NCBI RefSeq assembly: GCF_900162725.1
Contig: NZ_LT799418.1
Coordinates: 4,281,054-4,345,053, forward strand
Direction: 5' to 3'
DNA length: 64,000 nt
From: Parabacteroides sp. Marseille-P3160
Lineage (GTDB): Bacteria; Bacteroidota; Bacteroidia; Bacteroidales; Tannerellaceae
In this document: positions 36,077 to 45,922 of the stretch, one piece after another
Layout: each line of letters opens with the position of its first letter
How positions within the stretch are numbered: position 1 is the first letter of the stretch
Position numbers and translations under genes: made by a program
Notes under the pieces: generated by a model
What the model saw: the letters and a program-made list of their open reading frames with translations, nothing else
The model's database searches: none
What the model was told of the DNA's origin: nothing

Positions 36077-37846
36077 TTAAGTAGAGGATCTGACTACAAA
36101 ATTGAATCGCCCGCCAGGAGCAGCATCTCCATTGATATACCAATCCATCGGATCATCCGATTGTCTGTTATCAGACCATTTAAATTCAAAATTTAACAGA
36201 TCCGAATCAGCAATCCCCAAGAGCTTATTAGGCACTGTTATCATCAGTTCATTCCCTTCCAATTGAAAATCAATCGTGGCAAGAATCACCCACTCGCCTT
36301 CAGCAAAATATTGCAGACTATTACCCGAAGTGACCCGAAAGTCATAACCATTCCATCCTGTTTGAAGCGAACGGTCTATATCAATAAATAAAGTCATCCA
36401 ATTCTCTCCGGTACAAGGAGTAATAGGTCGATCGGTTTGAGCGTAAAAATAAACATTCTTATTATCTCTCGCGACTTTCATCATTTTAAAATCATTGCGC
36501 CCGGTTTCATTAGTATAGTTAACTAATGGTTCCGATTCCGCTCCGGGATGATCCCGACGTAAAACATCTCCTGTATAATCCGTATATTCAGGTAAAACAT
36601 CCGTCCAGTCTCCAAATTGTCGAATCGTTTTTTTCTCGCTTAATAAAGGTAAGAGCGCTACTCCTTTGTAGCGACGAATATTCTGCACGAACTGCATATA
36701 GTAATGATCCTGCAAACCAGCGGTTAATGTAGGTTCGATATCCCGGCTATATTCCGGACTCGCCTGGTCACAGAACCAAGAGTGCTCAGGGTTATTGTCA
36801 TGACTTGGCCATTTCCCTGCAATCCATTCATTCCATCCGGTGACAAAAACCAAAAGAGGCTGTTGCTGATGTACAACATCCCATTGTTCCTGAAAATTGA
36901 ATCCGTACAAAATGTCTTTCTCCGGATCTATCGCCGGATGCCCTTTCCGATAACTTCTTCCCCAATTATCTTTATTTCCATAAAAGGCGGACCCTCCCAT
37001 CCCGGCACCGGGATTCGGATGTTGGGCAACCGATACATTGATAATTCCTTTCTCTCCTTCCTGATTAAAATAAACAGGTTGTGGTCGTTTAAATTCAATC
37101 CAAGGCCATCCATTCGCTTGTTGAGGGACTGTTGGCCATTGCGATTCCCTGATCGTGAAAAAATCCTTATAGTTTCTATTTTCAGCTTCTTTCGAAATGC
37201 CAATGATCAATGGTTTCCCATCCAGGTAGAACCAACAATCCTGCATTCTGAAAGCTGCATCTTCTTTATAGAACGAATCATAAATTTCCTGCATCGCATC
37301 TCCTGAGACCGTATTGGTATAAAAGGCTATTTTAGGAGGGTTATAGCCTTGCCCACGAATGGCTTGCATCGCTTGCATCAAGGTTTTCGCCTGATTAAAA
37401 TAAGTAATGCGGTTCGTTGCATCGATCACTAACAGATCGACGCCGGCATCGGTTAATAATTGAATATTCTTCAGATGTACCCAATAATCATCTCCTCGGT
37501 AATATCCGTAGATCGGTTTTCCCCAGAAATAATATTTTCCGGTTCCTCCACCCCAAGCCGGATGGTCGGCATCTTCGAAAACCTCGGGATGCTCTCTATA
37601 CAATATATCTAAATCCCAGTAACGTTCTGAAGTTTTGGAAGAGGGGTCCCCTTGCCATAAAAAGTAAAACAGAGCAACCTGTCGATTATCTTTCAGATCT
37701 CCCGTTTGTTCATTTTGAGGAAGTACTCTCCCTAACCCATCGCTTCCTCCGAGTGATGGGGTTTGGGAGAATACTGTTACACTCATAAGCCCAAATATTA
37801 ACAAAAAGGCTATAGAAGTGACATGATTTCTTGCTTTTATGGACAT
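36077..37846 (-). CDS. GH99/GH71-like TIM-barrel enzyme with C-terminal CBM9-like domain (paralogue 3)
   Basis: 589 residues; signal peptide to about residue 28 (VTVFSQ). Same plan as the genes at 15699 and 23711: QVALFYFLWQGD, GVDLLVIDATNR (Asp142), CWFYLDGKPLIIG, FVTGWNEWIAGKW (Glu340, with Ala343 where GH99 has its second Glu), then the CBM9-like domain (NVYFYAQTDRPIT, NWMTLFIDIDRSLQTGW). The C-terminus DDPMDWYINGDAAPGGRFNF is nearly identical to the remnant at 26420. It follows the fibronectin-like lipoprotein gene by 69 bp. Probably a glycoside hydrolase in the periplasm. Confidence 0.75.
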   Translation of the reverse strand: MSIKARNHVTSIAFLLIFGLMSVTVFSQTPSLGGSDGLGRVLPQNEQTGDLKDNRQVALFYFLWQGDPSSKTSERYWDLDILYREHPEVFEDADHPAWGGGTGKYYFWGKPIYGYYRGDDYWVHLKNIQLLTDAGVDLLVIDATNRITYFNQAKTLMQAMQAIRGQGYNPPKIAFYTNTVSGDAMQEIYDSFYKEDAAFRMQDCWFYLDGKPLIIGISKEAENRNYKDFFTIRESQWPTVPQQANGWPWIEFKRPQPVYFNQEGEKGIINVSVAQHPNPGAGMGGSAFYGNKDNWGRSYRKGHPAIDPEKDILYGFNFQEQWDVVHQQQPLLVFVTGWNEWIAGKWPSHDNNPEHSWFCDQASPEYSRDIEPTLTAGLQDHYYMQFVQNIRRYKGVALLPLLSEKKTIRQFGDWTDVLPEYTDYTGDVLRRDHPGAESEPLVNYTNETGRNDFKMMKVARDNKNVYFYAQTDRPITPCTGENWMTLFIDIDRSLQTGWNGYDFRVTSGNSLQYFAEGEWVILATIDFQLEGNELMITVPNKLLGIADSDLLNFEFKWSDNRQSDDPMDWYINGDAAPGGRFNFVVRSST

Positions 37847-37915
37847 TCTATCTCTTTATATTATGGACATCCTTTCTGGTTCTATAAAATCAAACTGATT
37901 AACCGATTCTTTCCT

Positions 37916-39016
37916 TTATTGAGCTACGCGGAAATTTATATTTCTTATTTCAATTGTGACTCCACCACTATCCCCACAGTCAAATCGTACAAAATCACCA
38001 ATACTACCGGCCCATTTGTGGGTGCTCATGTCCGCAGAATAATCATGAGTAAAGGTTTCCCAGTCTCCACTTTGATTCTTAGGTACAGTAACCCGTGTCG
38101 AACGTCCTCCGGCTGCTCCACCTCCGGAATTACACCAGTAAAGTTCCAAAGTAAATTCGCTTGTTGTTTTATATCTGAAGACCAACATTGTGCCTACTTT
38201 CGCTTTTTTCAATCCATTCGTAGCTATATAGGGGTCGTTGGCAGTTGTTATTATTTTATATTCATACAACGGATTATAGACATTTGGTTGACTGATTGTC
38301 AAACGAGTACCTGAAGCTTTAAAGGTAAGATATTCAACAGAAGGATCGATCAAATCATCCGGATCTATTTTAGGTTCAACAGCCAAAGCAATTTCCGATT
38401 TATCACCTCCCGAAGCATTCTGTGCACTAACTGTAATATTTGTCTTTGCAAGGAGGCCTGTGATCATTGTTGACCCGGTCTGGCTCGCATCAACTCCGAG
38501 ATTTTGATTTACTCCATTTTGATCTTTATAGGAAAGAGACAAATTTACCCCAACCCCCGATATATTTTCCCAAGATATGGTTGCCCCCATATTAGCAGGT
38601 TTTACAGAGACTGTTCCAAGAACATAGTCTTTAGCCTCATTCGTATTTTGGGGAATACCGGAAACGGTTACCGGAGAAGACTTGGCTCCCTCAAAACTCA
38701 CAGCTGTCAGCGAAAATGAATATTCATTTACATCTGTGAATCCACTGATGGTCGCTGTGGTGAGACCGGTTGAATCCGCACTATAGCGGCTCACTTTCTT
38801 ATTAACCGTTTCACCCTCTGCATTTTTATAAGAGATTAAGGTATAATAATAATCTTCACTTATAGGATCAGTCCAACTTAATATAACAGAACCAATGAAT
38901 GGTTTAGTTGTTACATTCGCTACCGGATCTACAAAACCCTTGTTGTCATCATCATCTTTACAAGAAAACGCAAGTAGCGAGACGAGCATCAGAAATAAAA
39001 TATGTTTTTTCATCAT
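37916..39016 (-). CDS. Surface lipoprotein with Fn3/Ig-like repeats, probable surface glycan-binding protein
   Basis: 366 residues. The signal ends AFSC (Cys19) followed by KDDDDNKG, a very strong acidic surface-export signal. Two Ig/Fn3-like domains follow (about 30-120, GSVILSWTDPISEDYYYTLIS, resembling DUF4959/DUF4998 domains; and 130-215, GATISWENISGVGVNLSL). The C-terminal beta-sandwich of about 140 residues contains LELYWCNSGGGAAGG and ends VTIEIRNINFRVAQ. Position after SusC/SusD/SusC/SusD is the usual place for a surface glycan-binding protein. No ligand residues can be picked out. Confidence 0.78.
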   Translation of the reverse strand: MMKKHILFLMLVSLLAFSCKDDDDNKGFVDPVANVTTKPFIGSVILSWTDPISEDYYYTLISYKNAEGETVNKKVSRYSADSTGLTTATISGFTDVNEYSFSLTAVSFEGAKSSPVTVSGIPQNTNEAKDYVLGTVSVKPANMGATISWENISGVGVNLSLSYKDQNGVNQNLGVDASQTGSTMITGLLAKTNITVSAQNASGGDKSEIALAVEPKIDPDDLIDPSVEYLTFKASGTRLTISQPNVYNPLYEYKIITTANDPYIATNGLKKAKVGTMLVFRYKTTSEFTLELYWCNSGGGAAGGRSTRVTVPKNQSGDWETFTHDYSADMSTHKWAGSIGDFVRFDCGDSGGVTIEIRNINFRVAQ

Positions 39017-39043
39017 GTTACTGTTTTAATTGATTATATGGCA

Positions 39044-40831
39044 TTACCAACCTTCATTTTGCCAATCTGTTCCCGTATAACCGAATATTTTATCTACCTC
39101 CGTTTGATTAATTGGATATTTCAAGAATCTTGTTGTGTTCGATTTGCGATTCTCGAAAGCAAAGCGGTCATAAATATAATTGTCTCCATTTTTTGTAATT
39201 TTCATCCCGGAAACGAGTCCATCTGTGTTTTCCAAAATCTTCCAACGACGAACATCAAAGAAACGATGTTCCTCAAAAGCCAACTCAACGCGGCGTTCAT
39301 TGCGATATCTCCGTTCGAAGTCTTCTTTAGTCAAACCGATAGGTAAGTCAGGCATTCCTGCCCGTTTTCGAATAGCATTTACGGCATCTCGTGCACTCAT
39401 ATTCAAATTTGAGCCTAAGGAAATTACCTGATCAGGTCCATATGCCTGATAAGCTGATTCTGCAAAATTCAAATAAATCTCTGCCAGACGAAATAAGCGG
39501 ATGGCTCCATCCAATTCATTGTTTTGAGCAGATTTATAGTTATTGAACTTACGCAAATAATATCCGGTTCTGGTATGCCTTCTATCAGTTGCCGAAAGAT
39601 CCTCTGCTCCTCCGGTATAGGTTGCGACCTTCTTCCCGTTTGGTTGATCTAAATAACGAGTCGCTCCATTATAATAAATGGATGCATAGAAACGGGGGTC
39701 ACGTCCTTCATATGGATTCAGGGGGTCGTATCCTGATTCTGTATTAATAATAGGATTTAAATGAGAAGCGTCACTATAACCGAGAATAGGCAATTCTCCA
39801 GTCGCAGCCATTTCATAACAATCGACCAGTTCCTGTGTAGGATTCGCACCTGATTGGGTCATACTTGCAGTCGAAGGCATTCCGGCATCTTTCCAAATGG
39901 ACATTTTCCCCCCTCGTTGCAAAATCGTTTCTTTATCCACGGATCGCCGATCATTTGCATCCGTAAAAAAATACAAGGCATATGCATTTTGAGCGATCGT
40001 CGGATCCGGCTGGATATTAAATAACTTATAATCATTAGACAAGAGAGCTGATAATGCTTCCTTATTAATTTCAGTCGCATCGACCCAAGTATAAGTACCG
40101 TCTGACCATAGCGGGCTGGCGGCATACGTAATCGCTTCCGACATGATTGCATAAGGAACCGCCCGATGCATAATATTAAACTGATTTTCATAGATATTCC
40201 ATGAAAAAGCATCTTGTGTATTCGGAGTGGCTAAAGCGGCCCGGCAATCGTCAATAATAAACTCTACGATCTCAGAAAACTTTGCTTTTTTATCCTGAGT
40301 GAAATCATGATCTGTTTCGACCGGTTTATCAAATAAAGGTACATCCCCATAACGTTTGATAAGCATAAGATAATAAAGTGCCCGAAGGGTATGCGCTTGC
40401 GCTTTCCAGCCTTCTACCTCATCACCAAAAGCAAGTCCGGTATAATTTTGAATATTTTCAAGAAATACGTTACACTTATAGATTCCTTGATATAAATTAC
40501 TCCATGGATCTCCATCAGAAGAATAACTACCATAATTTTGTGCAGTGACTGCACCATCATACCATGTCGAAATAGTTGCTCCTCCTATACTCATACTCGC
40601 ATCTTCCGCCTCATCACAACGAACAGAGCGCCAGAGAGAAATACCAGCTCCATATCCGTAACAAGCATTCAGATATCCCCTTGTATAGTTCCTGTCTTTA
40701 AATACTTGATCCATTGTAATACGACCATCCGCCTGTAAATCCAACTCATCATTACAAGCAATTGTTAAACAGCTAAGAAGGAGGATCGTTGACAGCACAA
40801 TTTGCTTTTTTATATTAAAATATATATTCAT
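39044..40831 (-). CDS. SusD/RagB-family outer-membrane lipoprotein
   Basis: 595 residues. Lipoprotein signal LTIAC (Cys26) then NDELDLQADGRITMDQVF, typical of SusD. TPR region: GWKAQAHTLRALYYLMLIKRY. C-terminal diagnostic motifs: IRLFRLAEIYLNFAESAYQ and RRVELAFEEHRFFDVRRWKIL. Partner of the SusC gene ending 21 bp upstream; it follows a separate SusC/SusD pair in the same operon. Binds glycan and caps the transporter. Confidence 0.95.
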   Translation of the reverse strand: MNIYFNIKKQIVLSTILLLSCLTIACNDELDLQADGRITMDQVFKDRNYTRGYLNACYGYGAGISLWRSVRCDEAEDASMSIGGATISTWYDGAVTAQNYGSYSSDGDPWSNLYQGIYKCNVFLENIQNYTGLAFGDEVEGWKAQAHTLRALYYLMLIKRYGDVPLFDKPVETDHDFTQDKKAKFSEIVEFIIDDCRAALATPNTQDAFSWNIYENQFNIMHRAVPYAIMSEAITYAASPLWSDGTYTWVDATEINKEALSALLSNDYKLFNIQPDPTIAQNAYALYFFTDANDRRSVDKETILQRGGKMSIWKDAGMPSTASMTQSGANPTQELVDCYEMAATGELPILGYSDASHLNPIINTESGYDPLNPYEGRDPRFYASIYYNGATRYLDQPNGKKVATYTGGAEDLSATDRRHTRTGYYLRKFNNYKSAQNNELDGAIRLFRLAEIYLNFAESAYQAYGPDQVISLGSNLNMSARDAVNAIRKRAGMPDLPIGLTKEDFERRYRNERRVELAFEEHRFFDVRRWKILENTDGLVSGMKITKNGDNYIYDRFAFENRKSNTTRFLKYPINQTEVDKIFGYTGTDWQNEGW

Positions 40832-40852
40832 GATTATTCATTATTTATTAAA

Positions 40853-43800
40853 TTAAAACTGAATATTTACTCCGAGATTATACACCCTGTATACAGGAAG
40901 TGACGTATAACTCCCTTCCGGACCAAAATCATCCGATTTCATGTGATCCCAAGTCAGTAAGTTCTGCCCACTCAGTATTATTTTTATCCGGCTTGCAGCA
41001 ATCCGTTTTGAAACTTTTAACGGCAAAGTATAGGCGATTTCCAGATTTTTAAATCTCAAATAAGATCTATCATACAGGTAGTAATCAGACCATTCATGAT
41101 TTACGGATTTGGATAGGGACAATGCAGGAGACGTGATCTTATCTCCATTGGCAAATCGCTCTTCCGTCCATGCATTCCGATGCAGCGAACCATATATGCC
41201 ATCCAATTGATTTTCCCATACTCCCGTACCGGTAAATACTGATTCCCATTTACCCACACCTTGCAGCAAAAAGTTCACATCAAATGATTTATAGGAGAAT
41301 CCTCCGGAAATACCATAGTACTGACGGGGTACAGTACCCGTACCAAGCGGTGCTTTGTCTTCTTCACCAATACGTCCGTCCCCATTCAGATCTTTATACT
41401 TCAGATCACCCACTCTGGGAGTTCCCATTGCATACGTTAATCCACTATGGTCAATTTCTCCTTGAAAGTTGAAAAAACCATTCCCATTACTATAATCTAC
41501 TAAATAGCCGAAGACCTGTCCGGCCGGAAAGCCATCATTCCAATGACGATATACATACTCTTCCCCTTTCTCCGCTTCATAAGTATTGATTTGTTTATTT
41601 TTCGCATCGCTGAAGAAGCCGCCGAGACGAATCGTCCAGTCTTTATCAACTTCTTTCTCATAATTAAGCTCTATTTCATAACCTTTATTTTCAAAAGAAC
41701 CACTGTTTGTACTTGGATAATAATTCAAGGGAATACCCTGATAGGAGGGTATGATAGAGGCCGGATTAACAATCATATTGTCCATTCGTTCTTTAAACAC
41801 ATCTACAGAAAGGTTAAGCGAGTTAAAAATACCAAAATCTATTCCATAATTCTGCTTTTTAATTACTTCCGCCGAGATATAGGGATTTGCTTTTTGAGAC
41901 TCATTGGTCGTCCATTGGAGAGAACCTATATTTCCTCCTCCGGATACGGTAATATTATCTAAATAAGAAAAACGATTCAAGTCGGACTGGTCATTTCCTG
42001 TTTTTCCAATGGAAGCTCTCAATTTCAACAAACTGAGCCAACCGATCTCTTTGAAGAAAGACTCATTGGATGGAATCCAGGCCGCAGATACGGCAGGGGT
42101 GGCAAGATAGCGACTTCCTCTGGCATATTGTTCCGATCCGGAATAACCTACATCAAACTTAAGTAAATATCGATTGTCATAATCATAGGTTGCTTCAAAA
42201 CCTGAACCCACCCGATCGTATGGAAGATTTGCGGGAGAACCGGTATCTGACTTAATCAGATCCTGATAAAAGAAATAAGCCATTGCCCCGATATGATGTT
42301 TATCAAAATTTCTCTTATAATTTATCATTCCTTTATAGGTTAAATGATAGTAGAAAGAAGAACCTTTGCCATAGCTAAGAGGTGTATTTGTTTCTGACCC
42401 CTTTTTTATAAACGAAAAATCTTCCGGGTCAGTAGTTTTCATCCAACGTTCATAGCTCTGAGTAGTTGTAGTACTATTGACCGAGTTTGTTTGATACCCG
42501 ATGATTCCCGAAGCATCTAGACCCTTAGTTAGAAAACTCAAATCAAGTTTTAGTCCGAATTGTGCATAGATATTCGTGACCGTATGATTGGTATACCCCG
42601 ATCTATTCAATGTACCATAAGTTGGATTTCCCACTTTGTCTGTCGTAATAACCGCCCCTCCCTCATCCGTGATTTCTCCGGTAACAGGGTCTGTCACTTG
42701 CGGAGTTACCGGGCCATAAACGGAAGAAGGCATATTAAACAACGATGAATATAAATCTCCGCCAAAAGTTCCCCCACCCGGGACACGCTCTCTTTTGATA
42801 TTACCACTTAAATTCAAATACGAACTTAAATACGAATTTAACTTAACATCCATATTAGATCTGAAATTGGCCCAAAAGAAATTCGGACTTGAATTATAGT
42901 CTTCCTGATCTGTTTTAAACTGGCTACCTTGATGCAATATATTAATATTCGAAAAATAAGTTACTTTATCACTTCCTCCCGTTACATCTACTCCGGCTCG
43001 TTGTGTCAGAGCCTGTTTTTTAAAGAACAAATCATACCAGTTTGTATTAGGATATAAATTAGGATCTTCTCCTGAACGATATTTTTCAATTTGTTCCACC
43101 GAATAATAGTAATTTTTCCCAAATCCATCATTATAAGCTGCTTCATTTCTTAGTTGTGCATATTCCGCCGAATTAATAAAGACAGGAGTAGTAGTTACTT
43201 CCTGGACAGAGGCGTCTAAACGTACATTCACCCGTAGGTCACCCGGCGTTCCCCGTTTTGTCTTGATCACAATAATTCCATTTCCTCCTTGTATTCCATA
43301 AAGAGCTTGGGAAGCAGCATCTTTTAATACAGATATGGATTCTATTTCCGCGGCGGTAATGTAATCTAAAGTTTGACTTGGCTTATAACCCACCACAATT
43401 CCATCCACCACGACAGTTGCCTCATTGCCATGAGAATTATTAATTCCTCTCACATAAAGACTGGTCGTTGCTCTCGATGGTTCTGAGTAAGTCTCTTTCG
43501 TATAAAGACCGGGCAATCGTCCGGCTAAGGATTGACTAATATTATTCACCGGAGATCGGAGCAATTCCTCTCCGGTCACAGTCGAAATCGATCCGGAAAT
43601 ATCCTTTTTACGTTGGATCGAATAACCTAAGTCTATTTTTTCGTCCAACTGATAAGGATCAAATTGGAGTACGACATTTTTTAAGGATTCTGTTCCGATC
43701 TCCACTTTCTTATCGGAATAGCCCAAGTAAGAAAAAACCAGCTGTTTGCTTCCATCATTGACCAAGATGGAATAAGCTCCTTCTTCATTCGTTGTCGTTT

Positions 43801-43969
43801 GATTCTCTTCTCTATCAGTGCTGACAACGACTCCGGGCAGTGGTTTTCCAAATTCATTTTTCACCACTCCGGTTGTTGTCAACGACTCCTCTTGTGCACT
43901 TAGACCTCCAATAAAAGCGAAGAACAAAAAGAGTGCTTCAATTATATAAATTATATTTTTATGTTTCAT
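40853..43969 (-). CDS. SusC/RagA-family TonB-dependent transporter (second of a tandem pair)
   Basis: 1,038 residues. Signal peptide to about residue 25 (GGLSAQ), carboxypeptidase-regulatory-like domain (TTTGVVKNEFGKPLPGVVVS), plug with SISVLKDAASQALYGIQGGNG and IIVIKTKRGTPG, then the barrel ending VYNLGVNIQF. The segment that reads VVVVGYGTQKK in most SusCs is IDLGYSIQRKKD here, so its TonB-contact region is unusual. It lies 40 bp after the SusD of the first pair. It carries no STN domain, so it is not tied to an ECF sigma factor. Confidence 0.95.
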   Translation of the reverse strand: MKHKNIIYIIEALFLFFAFIGGLSAQEESLTTTGVVKNEFGKPLPGVVVSTDREENQTTTNEEGAYSILVNDGSKQLVFSYLGYSDKKVEIGTESLKNVVLQFDPYQLDEKIDLGYSIQRKKDISGSISTVTGEELLRSPVNNISQSLAGRLPGLYTKETYSEPSRATTSLYVRGINNSHGNEATVVVDGIVVGYKPSQTLDYITAAEIESISVLKDAASQALYGIQGGNGIIVIKTKRGTPGDLRVNVRLDASVQEVTTTPVFINSAEYAQLRNEAAYNDGFGKNYYYSVEQIEKYRSGEDPNLYPNTNWYDLFFKKQALTQRAGVDVTGGSDKVTYFSNINILHQGSQFKTDQEDYNSSPNFFWANFRSNMDVKLNSYLSSYLNLSGNIKRERVPGGGTFGGDLYSSLFNMPSSVYGPVTPQVTDPVTGEITDEGGAVITTDKVGNPTYGTLNRSGYTNHTVTNIYAQFGLKLDLSFLTKGLDASGIIGYQTNSVNSTTTTQSYERWMKTTDPEDFSFIKKGSETNTPLSYGKGSSFYYHLTYKGMINYKRNFDKHHIGAMAYFFYQDLIKSDTGSPANLPYDRVGSGFEATYDYDNRYLLKFDVGYSGSEQYARGSRYLATPAVSAAWIPSNESFFKEIGWLSLLKLRASIGKTGNDQSDLNRFSYLDNITVSGGGNIGSLQWTTNESQKANPYISAEVIKKQNYGIDFGIFNSLNLSVDVFKERMDNMIVNPASIIPSYQGIPLNYYPSTNSGSFENKGYEIELNYEKEVDKDWTIRLGGFFSDAKNKQINTYEAEKGEEYVYRHWNDGFPAGQVFGYLVDYSNGNGFFNFQGEIDHSGLTYAMGTPRVGDLKYKDLNGDGRIGEEDKAPLGTGTVPRQYYGISGGFSYKSFDVNFLLQGVGKWESVFTGTGVWENQLDGIYGSLHRNAWTEERFANGDKITSPALSLSKSVNHEWSDYYLYDRSYLRFKNLEIAYTLPLKVSKRIAASRIKIILSGQNLLTWDHMKSDDFGPEGSYTSLPVYRVYNLGVNIQF

Positions 43970-44009
43970 CTTATTTTTCCTTTATGAATTATCTTGATCC
44001 TGTAACTAC

Positions 44010-45911
44010 TTACCAACCCGGATTCTGCCAATTCTCACCTGTAATAGAAACCATCCGGTTTACTTCATTTAAAGGAATAGGAACCTTCAGGTATTTATTT
44101 GTATAACATTTGCGTTCCGTTGATCTTACCGGACGTCGCTTGTAGGTAAATCTATTTGCTGCCACCCGGGTAATCTCCATTGCTGTAATCCACTGGTCCG
44201 TCTTGGCCAGATCTCCGGTAGGAGTACACCAACGACGTACATCAAAATAGCGGAATCCCTCCATAGCCAATTCTATTCTTCTTTCCTGGCGAACACGAAG
44301 AATCATTTCGTTTTGGGATAAGCCCTCCGGAAGAGCCGGCATTCCCGCCCGTGCTCTGATTTCATTGACAGCGGAACGCGCTTCGTCCAAATGACCGGTC
44401 TCTGCAGCAGCTTCTGCAAAATTGAGAATAATCTCTCCCAAACGGAATGTTTTTGTTTGAGCACCAGCCACCGGAATATCATTTCCGGCAAACGGATGTA
44501 AAAACTTACGCTCATAATATCCTGTACGGGTCGCGCTCCGCTTACTGCCATCAATTCCTGTTTGAGGTTCCCCAACATAAGTCATAATATAACGAATCCG
44601 ATTTCCACTTAAAGGTGCAAAATAATTTTCCGGAGAATCCGGCGTCTCTGTAAAACCAAACAATGCTTTTCTTGCGGATCCATTGTAATAAATGGATGCA
44701 TAGAACCGGGGATCTCTGTTTTCATAGGGGGTTTCCGGATCATATAATGTATTTTTAGGATTATAATTCGGCAGAATATGTTGTTCATCTTTATAGGGAT
44801 TAGCCAAATCAAGAATTGGTTCTCCATCTGTTGTTTCGTATGCATCTACTAATTCCTGGGAAGGACAAGTCCCTGACTTATATCCATCCTGAGCACCTAT
44901 CCCATCAATATCCCAAATATTCCCCTGTCCGTCTTTTTGCATATAAATAGTTTCCTTGTCTACCGAATTGGATGAATATTGTACATTTTGAGTAAAATAT
45001 TCATTATAAATTGCAGCTTTTTCATTCGGTAAAAAAGCATCTGTTACCAAGTAAGTTTGAGGATAGTTGATTTTATTATATAATTCATATCCTTTAGCTC
45101 GCAAATTTTCCAACGATGTTTTATTTACCGAATAGGCTTCTGCCCAATAATTTTGGCCTTGATTATATAATGGAGAAGCAGCATAAAGCATCATCCGGGA
45201 TTTAACAGCCTCAGCCATAGCCTTCGTCACCCGTCCTTTTTCGGAACTCTCGGTAATTCTCCAGGGTAGTTCAGAGGTATTCAAGGCCACGTCACAATCT
45301 TCAAGTATAAACTTTACGATTTCATAATAGCTGTTCCTTGTAACGGTAGAAAAGTCTTGTTGCCAGTCATACACTTCCCTTTCTATCGGAAGATCACAAC
45401 CAAACCAGCGAAGAAGTTCGGAATAATAAAAAGCTCTCAACAGATGAGCCTCCGCTTTCCATCTCTTCCGATCGGTATCACTCTTTACAGTCGCTGTTTC
45501 AATCCGCCCAATAAACATAGAACAATTCCGGATTACAGCCCAATATCGATCCCAATAAACTCCGTTTCCACCCTCGCTACTAATATCTGTAATCGGATGA
45601 CTTGATGCCGAAGCGTTTCCATTATACATCCTTCCTGCCATCAGTCCGGATTCCGCTTCTGCATCCGTATCCCATGCTTCATCGCTCCAAACCACCGGTC
45701 CTCTACTCCAAAAATAGTACCGGGTTCCCTGTGTAGGTATATAGTCATAACAAGAGTTTAGGAAAGCACCTACTTTATCATTGTCGGCAAAGACATCATC
45801 TAACGATATTTTCCCATCCGGCGCTTGATCTAAGGTATCTGAACAGGATACGAATAAAATAGAAGATAAAGCGGTACATATAATGAATATCCTATTAAAT
45901 AAATTCTTCAT
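44010..45911 (-). CDS. SusD/RagB-family outer-membrane lipoprotein
   Basis: 633 residues. Lipoprotein signal LFVSC (Cys23) then SDTLDQAPDGKISLDDVF. TPR helix RWKAEAHLLRAFYYSELLRWFG and C-terminal motifs TFRLGEIILNFAEAAAE and RRIELAMEGFRYFDVRRW are diagnostic. Lies 11 bp after the first SusC of the tandem pair. Shares its overall plan with the SusD at 39044 (N-terminal DGxIxxDxVF, central MQKDGQGNIW / LQRGGKMSIW segment), so the two pairs probably arose by duplication of a SusCD unit and then diverged. Confidence 0.95.
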   Translation of the reverse strand: MKNLFNRIFIICTALSSILFVSCSDTLDQAPDGKISLDDVFADNDKVGAFLNSCYDYIPTQGTRYYFWSRGPVVWSDEAWDTDAEAESGLMAGRMYNGNASASSHPITDISSEGGNGVYWDRYWAVIRNCSMFIGRIETATVKSDTDRKRWKAEAHLLRAFYYSELLRWFGCDLPIEREVYDWQQDFSTVTRNSYYEIVKFILEDCDVALNTSELPWRITESSEKGRVTKAMAEAVKSRMMLYAASPLYNQGQNYWAEAYSVNKTSLENLRAKGYELYNKINYPQTYLVTDAFLPNEKAAIYNEYFTQNVQYSSNSVDKETIYMQKDGQGNIWDIDGIGAQDGYKSGTCPSQELVDAYETTDGEPILDLANPYKDEQHILPNYNPKNTLYDPETPYENRDPRFYASIYYNGSARKALFGFTETPDSPENYFAPLSGNRIRYIMTYVGEPQTGIDGSKRSATRTGYYERKFLHPFAGNDIPVAGAQTKTFRLGEIILNFAEAAAETGHLDEARSAVNEIRARAGMPALPEGLSQNEMILRVRQERRIELAMEGFRYFDVRRWCTPTGDLAKTDQWITAMEITRVAANRFTYKRRPVRSTERKCYTNKYLKVPIPLNEVNRMVSITGENWQNPGW

Positions 45912-45922
45912 AATAATCCATT

